Assembly (NCBI GenBank): GCA_045649265.1
Contig: JAZRPO010000053.1
Span: forward strand, 1-6,987
DNA length: 6,987 nucleotides
Source of the DNA: SIG480 sp045649265
GTDB lineage: Bacteria > Bacillota > Clostridia > Oscillospirales > JAAYXM01
Reading direction: 5' to 3'
Position numbers and translations under genes: made by a program. How positions within the stretch are numbered: the first letter of the stretch is position 1; the number at the start of each line of letters is the position of its first letter. The notes under the pieces are model-generated. The model saw only the letters and a list, made by a program, of their open reading frames with translations. It searched no databases and was not told the origin of the DNA. Shown here in pieces: positions 1 to 4,829 of the stretch.

Positions 1-1056
1 AGCACGCTTTTTAATGCGATAACAAATGCAGGCGCAGAGGCGGCGAATTATCCGTTCTGCACGATTGAGCCGAATGTGGGAATGGTTGCAGTTCCCGATG
101 CGAGAGTTGATGCGTTGTCAAAGCTTTATAATACTGAAAAAACAACGTATGCCACTGTCGAGTTTGTCGATATCGCAGGTCTTGTAAAAGGCGCAGCGTC
201 GGGCGAAGGACTCGGCAACAAGTTCCTTTCACACATCCGCGCAGTCGATGCGATTGTTCACGTTGTAAGATGCTTTGCGGATGATAACATTGTTCATGTC
301 GAGGGCGGGATTGACCCTATCCGCGATGTTGAGACCATTAACTATGAGCTCATTTTATCTGATATTGAGATGCTTGAGAGAAGGCTCGACAAAACCCGCA
401 AGGCGGCAAAGGGGGACAAGTCTCTCCTTTTAGAGGTTGAGCTGCTCGAAAGGCTTTCGGCACATCTTGGAGAGGGCAAAAGCGCCCGAAGCTTTGACGC
501 GAACGAAGAAGAAAAGGCGATTATTTCAACTGTGGAGCTTCTCACAGCAAAGCCCGTTATATATGCCGCAAATATGTCGGAAGACGACTTCGTTTCAGGC
601 ATTGAATCAAATGAATATTACTTGAAGCTTAAAGAATTTTCAGAAGCTGAAGGCGCGCAGATTATTCCGATTTGCGCACGTCTTGAAGCAGAAATTTTAG
701 AGCTTGACGAAGAAGAGAGAGCTCTTTTCCTTTCAGATCTCGGGCTAACACAGTCAGGCCTTGACAGAATGATTCAGGTTTGCTATTCGCTTCTGGGTCT
801 CATTTCATACCTCACGGCAGGCACCCCAGAGGTTCGCGCATGGACTATAACAAAGGGCACAAAAGCTCCGCAGGCTGCGGGAAAAATTCATACAGATTTT
901 GAAAGAGGCTTCATTCGTGCCGAGGTTATCAGATATGACGACCTCATAGAGTGCGGCTCAACTGCCGTTGCGCGAGACAAGGGGCTCATGCGAAGTGAAG
1001 GCAAGGAATACGTTGTTGAAGACGGTGACGTTATTCTTTTCAGATTCAATGTTTAA
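1..1056 (+). CDS. ychF: YchF/OLA1-family ATPase, 5'-truncated by the window edge
   Basis: This is the ribosome-associated P-loop ATPase YchF (Obg-related, OLA1 family), a cytoplasmic protein linked to translation and stress responses. The first codon in the window is the Ser of the GKS Walker A motif, followed by TLFNAITNAG and then NYPFCTIEPN, which are hallmark YchF sequence. About 15 N-terminal residues lie outside the window; the visible 351 residues give a total near 366, against 363 in E. coli. The switch II/G3 motif DIAG is at nt 169-180. The G4 motif is NMSE (nt 571-582) rather than NKxD, which is the known YchF signature for ATP over GTP preference. A helical segment lies roughly at nt 340-480, and the C-terminal TGS domain (about nt 796-1053) ends in ILFRFNV. 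No terminator follows, so some transcripts may read into the next gene. An internal GTG at 76 is not the start, because conserved family sequence continues upstream of it. Confidence 0.96.
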   Translation, partial: STLFNAITNAGAEAANYPFCTIEPNVGMVAVPDARVDALSKLYNTEKTTYATVEFVDIAGLVKGAASGEGLGNKFLSHIRAVDAIVHVVRCFADDNIVHVEGGIDPIRDVETINYELILSDIEMLERRLDKTRKAAKGDKSLLLEVELLERLSAHLGEGKSARSFDANEEEKAIISTVELLTAKPVIYAANMSEDDFVSGIESNEYYLKLKEFSEAEGAQIIPICARLEAEILELDEEERALFLSDLGLTQSGLDRMIQVCYSLLGLISYLTAGTPEVRAWTITKGTKAPQAAGKIHTDFERGFIRAEVIRYDDLIECGSTAVARDKGLMRSEGKEYVVEDGDVILFRFNV

Positions 1057-1062
1057 AAATTT

Positions 1063-1092
1063 GAATATAAACTGCACCTTTGGGCTAAAATA
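1063..1092 (+). promoter_or_regulatory. Putative sigma-F/sigma-G-type forespore promoter
   Basis: GAATA (1063-1067), exactly 15 nt, then GGCTAAAATA (1083-1092). The second element fits the sigma-F -10 pattern GGNNANAHTR at every position. The first fits GHATR, with one mismatch to the stricter sigma-F GYATA. A SpoIIQ-type gene is expected to be forespore-expressed, which supports the reading. Two cautions apply. The predicted transcription start (about 1098-1100) falls at the Shine-Dalgarno, giving a very short leader. TTGAAT (1061-1066) with TAAAAT (1086-1091) at a long 19-nt spacing could also act as a weak sigma-A promoter. Confidence 0.5.
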
Positions 1093-1096
1093 TGCT

Positions 1097-1104
1097 CGGA
1101 GGTG
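1097..1104 (+). promoter_or_regulatory. Ribosome binding site that fixes the TTG start of the M23 peptidase gene
   Basis: CGGAGGTG contains a full GGAGG core (1098-1102) ending 10 nt before TTG 1113. The alternative in-frame ATG at 1092 lies before this site and has no purine-rich SD upstream. It also overlaps the predicted -10 element, so it would not be transcribed from that promoter. Confidence 0.85.
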
Positions 1105-1112
1105 CTTTTACT

Positions 1113-1868
1113 TTGAGAAAATATGCAGGATTTTTAAGTAAAGTCGCGCGAAGCGGATTTTACATAATCCTTTTCCTTTGCATTGCGGCAATCGGGATTT
1201 CGGGTTATGTGATGTATCTTTCCCGTGACACGGCAAATGACGTGAGAGAGAGCATTGAAACAGGAGAGGTTTTGGAGCTCCCCTTTCCAATCGAATATGA
1301 GTCAATGTATGACTCGGGCGAAAATGTAGAGGAAACAATAAACGCTTCCGAGCCTGTAAAAACGGAAGAAAAAAAGAGCGTGCAGGCAAAGGAAGAAAAA
1401 AAGCAGGCTTCTGTCAAAGTTCAGCAAAAAGTGCCGGAGAAAAAGGAAGAAACAGTATACACTATGGCGCTTAGCGGTGCGATAAGCACTCCTTTTTCAG
1501 GTGAAGAGCTTGTAAAAAGCAAAACCATGGAGGATTGGCGCATTCATGCAGGGGTTGATATAAACGGAGAAAACGGTGAGCCTGTTTGTGCTATTGCAGA
1601 CGGAGAGATATTGTCAGTTGAAAAGGATAATATGTTCGGAAACGTTGTCAGAATCAATCACGGAGACGGACTGTGCAGTGTTTATGCAAATCTCGGAGAT
1701 GAGATTGCGGTAAAACAAGGGCAGCGAGTTCGCGGAGGCGATAAAATAGGAGTTGTCGGACAGAGCGCACTCTGTGAATGCATGGAGCCGCCGCATCTTC
1801 ACCTTGAAGTAACAAAGAACGGAAAGAATATTGATCCGCTATCACTTTTTCCGTCAGGCGATGAATAG
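1113..1868 (+). CDS. Membrane-anchored M23 (LytM) peptidase, SpoIIQ-like
   Basis: A 251-residue protein from the TTG start. Residues about 15-36 form one transmembrane segment (FYIILFLCIAAIGISGYVMY), giving a bitopic protein with its C-terminus outside. Residues 38-115 are a charged Lys/Glu-rich linker with no fold I recognise. Residues about 119-247 are an M23/LytM domain. Zinc ligands are visible: H145 and D149 in HAGVD, and H230 in PPHLHLEV, with H228 the likely catalytic partner. The second catalytic His of LytM, in the Y-A-H-L context, is Asn here (YANL, N193). From memory YANL is common in clostridial SpoIIQ-type proteins, though I could not check this. In the forespore membrane SpoIIQ binds SpoIIIAH across the intermembrane space during engulfment. 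B. subtilis SpoIIQ has lost the first zinc His while clostridial versions keep it, as here. The upstream sigma-F/G-like promoter fits the role. Alternative: a vegetative cell-wall M23 endopeptidase. M23 membership is near certain; the SpoIIQ assignment is moderate. Confidence 0.88.
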   Translation: MRKYAGFLSKVARSGFYIILFLCIAAIGISGYVMYLSRDTANDVRESIETGEVLELPFPIEYESMYDSGENVEETINASEPVKTEEKKSVQAKEEKKQASVKVQQKVPEKKEETVYTMALSGAISTPFSGEELVKSKTMEDWRIHAGVDINGENGEPVCAIADGEILSVEKDNMFGNVVRINHGDGLCSVYANLGDEIAVKQGQRVRGGDKIGVVGQSALCECMEPPHLHLEVTKNGKNIDPLSLFPSGDE

Positions 1869-1881
1869 TCTGTTGAAAAAA

Positions 1882-1903
1882 TGTCACAAACTTGTCAAAA
1901 ATT
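1882..1903 (+). repeat. Tandem 11-bp direct repeat upstream of the phage-operon promoter
   Basis: TGTCACAAACT (1882-1892) is followed directly by TGTCAAAAATT (1893-1903), identical at 9 of 11 positions. The 11-bp period places both copies on one helix face, as expected for paired protein-binding half-sites. The second copy overlaps the expected -35 position of the promoter below. It may be an operator or chance in AT-rich DNA. Confidence 0.4.
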
Positions 1904-1924
1904 AATTAAAATCTGTGATATAAT
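1892..1924 (+). promoter_or_regulatory. Extended -10 promoter in front of the phage operon
   Basis: A perfect TATAAT at 1919-1924 is preceded by TG-A (1916-1918), giving the extended -10 TGATATAAT. TTGTCA at 1892-1897 resembles a -35 box, but its 21-nt spacing is too long for normal sigma-A use, and at 17 nt spacing there is only CAAAAA. The extended -10 can compensate for a poor -35. The predicted start of transcription is about 1930-1932. It lies just downstream of the sporulation gene and 60-70 nt before the first phage gene. Confidence 0.6.
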
Positions 1925-1934
1925 ACTGATAATG

Positions 1935-1974
1935 AAAGAGCGTACACAATTTTTGTGTACGCTCTTTCTTATTT
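1935..1974 (+). terminator. Perfect 15-bp hairpin with T-rich tail
   Basis: AAAGAGCGTACACAA (1935-1949), loop TTT, then TTGTGTACGCTCTTT (1953-1967), followed by CTTATTTT. The stem is fully complementary and the T-rich stretch follows on the + strand, so it should end the ychF-peptidase transcripts. Little T tail is seen on the other strand. It begins only a few bases after the predicted start of the promoter at 1919-1924, so transcripts of the phage operon would carry it at their extreme 5' end. There it could act as an attenuator or as a stabilising 5' stem. Confidence 0.8.
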
Positions 1975-1992
1975 TCGAAAGGAGGTGAGAAC

Positions 1993-2268
1993 ATGACAAA
2001 AAAGCAGAAAACCATAAAGAGTGAGCTTCTTAGAATTGTGCGTAAGAAGCTCTCTGCTGAGTATCTTGAAAAGGCCGGAATAGCAGAGCTTACACGCAAA
2101 AATCCCAGCGTGGTTGAGGCTCTTGCTTTAGCCCAGGTCAAAAAAGGGCTGGAAGGAGATTTGAAGGCAGCCGTCTTCATTGAAGAACTCCTTGGCAATG
2201 CGGAAGCGGAGAGTGCGACTCCGTGTGATGTTGTAGTCAAGGTTGTCGGAGGAGAAAATGGAAATTGA
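1993..2268 (+). CDS. Putative phage terminase small subunit
   Basis: A 91-residue soluble protein, Lys/Arg-rich at the N-terminus and predicted mostly helical. Residues about 50-68 (KKGLEGDLKAAVFIEELLG) resemble the 'EGD-xKAA-xFI' helix seen in small-terminase-like phage proteins. TerS recognises the phage DNA and loads the large subunit. I rest the call mainly on position, since it directly precedes and overlaps the terminase large subunit, and on this helix. No clear N-terminal helix-turn-helix is visible, and 91 residues is short for TerS. The start is firm: AGGAGGTGA (1979-1987) sits 5 nt before ATG 1993. It is the first gene of the phage operon and shares 11 nt with terL, suggesting translational coupling. 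It could instead be an unrelated small phage protein. Confidence 0.55.
   Translation: MTKKQKTIKSELLRIVRKKLSAEYLEKAGIAELTRKNPSVVEALALAQVKKGLEGDLKAAVFIEELLGNAEAESATPCDVVVKVVGGENGN
2248..2254 (+). promoter_or_regulatory. Ribosome binding site that fixes the terL start
   Basis: GGAGGAG lies inside the end of the preceding gene. The GGAGG core ends 5 nt before ATG 2258. A longer reading from TTG 2243 would place this site inside the coding region and leave the TTG with no properly spaced SD. Confidence 0.8.
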
Positions 2269-3568
2269 AATTACGCCGAAGCAAAGTCAATTTATTAACG
2301 CCACGGCGGGCGAGGTTTTGTTTGGCGGTGCGGCAGGAGGGGGAAAGTCTTATGGCCAGATAGTTGATGCGCTTCTGTTTGCTATCCGATATCCAAAATC
2401 GAAGCAGCTTATTCTGCGGAGAACGCTTCCTGAGCTTGATAAATCGCTTGTTCGTTGTGCACTTGAATTATATCCCAGAACGCTTTTTACATACAAGGCA
2501 TCAAGACATGAGGGGATTTTCAAAAACGGTTCTGTCATTGATTTTGGATACTGTGATAATGAAAACGATGTTTACAGATACCAGTCCGCTGAATATGATG
2601 TGATTCGTTTTGATGAGCTTACGCATTTTACCGAGCAGATGTATGTCTATCTTATCTCTCGCGTGAGAGGAGCAAACGGTTTCCCGAAGCAGATTAAAAG
2701 CTCAACAAATCCGGGCGGGATCGGGCATTCATGGGTAAAATCGAGGTTTATTGATACGGGAAGGCCTGAAAGAGAACATCTGGGGAGGATTTTCATACCT
2801 TCACGAGTGTTTGATAACAGCTTTCTTATGAAGAGTGACCCCGGATATGTGAAAAGGCTTGAGAAGCTTTCAAAAAAGGATAGGGAAGCCTTGCTTAACG
2901 GCAACTGGGATATATTTGACGGGCAGTATTTCACGGAATGGAACAGAGATATCCATGTTGTTACACCGTTTGAGATTCCGGAGCATTGGCGGAGGTATTT
3001 TGTTATGGACTACGGCCTTGATATGCTTGCGGGATACTGGATTGCGGTTGATATGTTTGGGCGCGCATATGTCTACCGCGAGATATACCAGAGCGGGCTT
3101 ATCATTTCAGAGGCTGCGAGAAAAATACGAAGCATGACAACTGAAAAAACCTATGCAAATATCGCGCCGCCAGACCTTTGGAACAGACGTCAGGATACAG
3201 GAAAAAGCGCAGCGCAGATTTTTGCGGAAAACGGTGTGCGCCTGGTTTCGGCAAAAAATGATCGGGTACAGGGGTGGTATAACCTCAAAGAATGGCTTTC
3301 GCCATATAAGGATGAACAGGGGGATTTGTGCGCATCCCTCAGGGTTTTTCCGAACTGCATAAATCTGATAAGAACTTTGCCGGCAATAACCGTGTCATCG
3401 CAGAACCCGAATGATGTTGCGTCATCTCCGCACGAGCTTACTCACGCGCCTGACGCAATACGCTATTTTGTTGCCGGGCGCCCGGCTCCTGCCGCACAGA
3501 TAACACCGCAGGAGCAAGGCACACCGGAATTTGATGAACAGATAATTGAATTACTTGAATTTAAATAG
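2258..3568 (+). CDS. terL: Phage terminase large subunit
   Basis: The motor and nuclease of phage DNA packaging: it pumps DNA into the procapsid through the portal using ATP and cuts concatemers. The protein is 436 residues from ATG 2258. The N-terminal ATPase shows Walker A GGAAGGGKS (residues 23-31), Walker B YDVIRFDE (113-120, E120 catalytic) and the coupling motif SSTNPGG (148-154). The C-terminal RNase H-like nuclease begins near 246. Its likely acidic metal ligands are D251 in VMDYGLD, D306 in APPDLW (or E275) and D399 in HAPDAIRYF. KNDRVQGW (333-340) is also typical of the family. All key residues are present and the length is normal, so the gene looks functional. It overlaps the preceding gene by 11 nt and is followed after 14 nt by a fibre-like gene rather than a portal gene. 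Confidence 0.95.
   Translation: MEIEITPKQSQFINATAGEVLFGGAAGGGKSYGQIVDALLFAIRYPKSKQLILRRTLPELDKSLVRCALELYPRTLFTYKASRHEGIFKNGSVIDFGYCDNENDVYRYQSAEYDVIRFDELTHFTEQMYVYLISRVRGANGFPKQIKSSTNPGGIGHSWVKSRFIDTGRPEREHLGRIFIPSRVFDNSFLMKSDPGYVKRLEKLSKKDREALLNGNWDIFDGQYFTEWNRDIHVVTPFEIPEHWRRYFVMDYGLDMLAGYWIAVDMFGRAYVYREIYQSGLIISEAARKIRSMTTEKTYANIAPPDLWNRRQDTGKSAAQIFAENGVRLVSAKNDRVQGWYNLKEWLSPYKDEQGDLCASLRVFPNCINLIRTLPAITVSSQNPNDVASSPHELTHAPDAIRYFVAGRPAPAAQITPQEQGTPEFDEQIIELLEFK
3473..3515 (+). repeat. GC-rich dyad cluster in the 3' end of terL
   Basis: A perfect 14-bp palindrome GCCGGGCGCCCGGC (3473-3486) overlaps by two bases an 8-bp inverted repeat, GCTCCTGC (3485-3492) and GCAGGAGC (3508-3515), with a 15-nt loop. 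No T run follows, so it is not a terminator. It lies in the weakly constrained C-terminal tail coding AGRPAPAA. It may be a protein-binding or packaging-related site, or an accident of codon use. Confidence 0.35.
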
Positions 3569-3582
3569 AAGGAGAAAGAATA

Positions 3583-4032
3583 ATGGATGTAGAAAATTTA
3601 AAAATAAAAAATTATGCGAGCGGGGTTAAAACTCTTCCCGATTATCCCTCCGATGAAGGGTACACAGCAGAGATGCTCAAAGTCGTGTTTGACGCGAGAA
3701 GTGACAACGAAATAAAGGAAAAACACAACGCGCTTGTAGATGAGCTTTCCACACATTCGGGAAACAAAGAAAATCCGCATGAGGTGACAAAGGCTCAGTT
3801 AGGGCTTTCGAATGTCGATAATACATCGGATATGGATAAGCCTGTAAGCAATGCTGTGGGAGCAGCACTTTCCGCACACACGGAAGACAAGGAAAACCCA
3901 CACGCGGTTTCGGCAGAGCAGATAGGAGCATATACGAAGAAAGAGGCTGAAGATGCGTTGGGGGATATAAGCGCTGCTCTTGATACAATTATAGATCTTC
4001 AAAGAACGTTTACCGGAGGTGATGCAGTATGA
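3583..4032 (+). CDS. Small phage tail-fibre-like protein with two NPH repeats
   Basis: A 149-residue protein that I recognise by type rather than by name. Residues 18-55 (from LPDYPSDEGYTAEMLK to NALVDEL) resemble the N-terminal module of fibre proteins in gut Firmicutes phages. Two repeats follow, 41 residues apart: H58-x5-NPH-EVTKAQLG and H99-x5-NPH-AVSAEQIG. The first continues as LSNVDNTSDMDKPVS, a sequence recurrent in phage tail fibres. The C-terminus (118-140) is a short predicted helix. Such modules usually build trimeric fibres or connect fibres to the virion. No signal peptide or membrane segment is present. AAGGAG (3570-3575) precedes ATG 3583 by 7 nt. The stop overlaps the next start (ATGA, 4029-4032), so the two products are probably made together and may form one appendage. 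It lacks a large receptor-binding domain, so it may be an adaptor or a chaperone-like partner. Confidence 0.7.
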   Translation: MDVENLKIKNYASGVKTLPDYPSDEGYTAEMLKVVFDARSDNEIKEKHNALVDELSTHSGNKENPHEVTKAQLGLSNVDNTSDMDKPVSNAVGAALSAHTEDKENPHAVSAEQIGAYTKKEAEDALGDISAALDTIIDLQRTFTGGDAV

Positions 4033-4814
4033 GTATTGCGGAAAAGCTTCTCACGGTAGCCGAAGGGGTTCCGGAAGTATATGACAGCGGATACAGCGAG
4101 GGGAGAAGGGATGGATATGCTCTCGGGGTTGAAGACGGAGTTGAAGCGGGCAAGCAAGCGCAATATGACACGTTTTGGGATAAATACCAACAAAACGGAA
4201 ACAGAAAGACATACCAAGGTGCATTTGCAGGAGGAGGGTGGAATAATGCCACACTGAAGCCGAAATACACATTTGGTAGTCCGACTAACTGTGCTTTTAT
4301 GTTTTACTCTTCGGGTTTTGTCGGGGATTTAGCACAGTATCTTGAGGACTCAGGAATTACTCTTGACACATCAAAATCTGTTAATATGTCAAGCTTTGCA
4401 AACACTGCACAATACATTACGAGATTTGGTGTAATAGACGCAACTTCCGCAAGCACATCCAACTCAGGTAATATTTTCTCTCATTGCTATGCGCTCGAAA
4501 AAATAGACAAGTGGGTAGTGTCTGAGGCGACAAATATAGGCACATTAACATCTTGTTCGAAGTTGACGAGCCTTACCATAGAGGGAGCTATCGGGCAGAA
4601 TGCGAATTTTCAGTATTCACCACTAAACAAAGCAAGCATATTGAGCATTATAAACGCACTTTCGACAACGGCAACAAACAAGACACTCACACTTAAGCTT
4701 GCAGCGGTAGATGCAGCCTTTGAAACAAGCGAGGGAGCAAATGACGGCAGCACATCGGCTGAGTGGGCAGCGCTTATAGCAACCAAACCGAATTGGACTA
4801 TATCAATGATTTAA
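4029..4814 (+). CDS. Phage fibre/adhesin-like protein with Gly-repeat stalk and leucine-rich-repeat-like domain
   Basis: A 261-residue protein. Residues 1-20 (MSIAEKLLTVAEGVPEVYDS) form a head seen in many gut prophage proteins. Glycines then fall exactly every four residues at 21, 25, 29, 33, 37 and 41. Next comes a conserved-looking block, YDTFWDKYQQNGNRKTYQ, with a Gly-rich stretch ending at W71. Residues about 100-215 contain BspA-like leucine-rich repeat features: ALEKIDKW, then SKLTSLTIEGAIG. The end (PLNKASILSIINALS through KPNWTISMI) matches the closing module I associate with such phage proteins. The expected role is a surface-exposed virion part contacting the host; direct proof is absent. 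No signal peptide or transmembrane segment is seen, which fits a virion protein rather than a secreted one. CGGAGGTGA (4014-4022) lies inside the previous gene, 6 nt before the start, and the 4-nt ATGA overlap implies translational coupling. Confidence 0.65.
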   Translation: MSIAEKLLTVAEGVPEVYDSGYSEGRRDGYALGVEDGVEAGKQAQYDTFWDKYQQNGNRKTYQGAFAGGGWNNATLKPKYTFGSPTNCAFMFYSSGFVGDLAQYLEDSGITLDTSKSVNMSSFANTAQYITRFGVIDATSASTSNSGNIFSHCYALEKIDKWVVSEATNIGTLTSCSKLTSLTIEGAIGQNANFQYSPLNKASILSIINALSTTATNKTLTLKLAAVDAAFETSEGANDGSTSAEWAALIATKPNWTISMI

Positions 4815-4829
4815 TAAGGAGGCTAAAAT

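Noticed and set aside
76..78. GTG as the start of the YchF coding region
   Set aside because: The frame is open to base 1 and encodes conserved YchF sequence (STLFNAITNAG, NYPFCTIEPN) upstream, so the gene is truncated by the window edge instead.
1092..1094. ATG start for the M23 peptidase
   Set aside because: It has no SD, and the GGAGG at 1098-1102 would be inside the coding region. TTG 1113 is properly spaced from that SD and gives a natural MRKY start before the membrane segment.
1869..1992. tRNA gene or attachment site at the host-phage junction
   Set aside because: The only strong fold is the terminator-like hairpin. There is no cloverleaf or CCA end, and no second copy of any part is available in this window to call an att repeat.
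2243..2245. TTG start for the terminase large subunit
   Set aside because: It precedes the GGAGGAG site; ATG 2258 is correctly spaced downstream of it and begins at the usual position before the ITPKQ segment.
3752..3918. CRISPR-like or nucleotide tandem repeat in the fibre gene
   Set aside because: The repeat is at protein level only; the DNA copies have diverged and there are just two.
4029..4814. Diversity-generating retroelement target
   Set aside because: No reverse transcriptase or template repeat is in the window, and the C-terminal part does not look like a C-type lectin variable domain.
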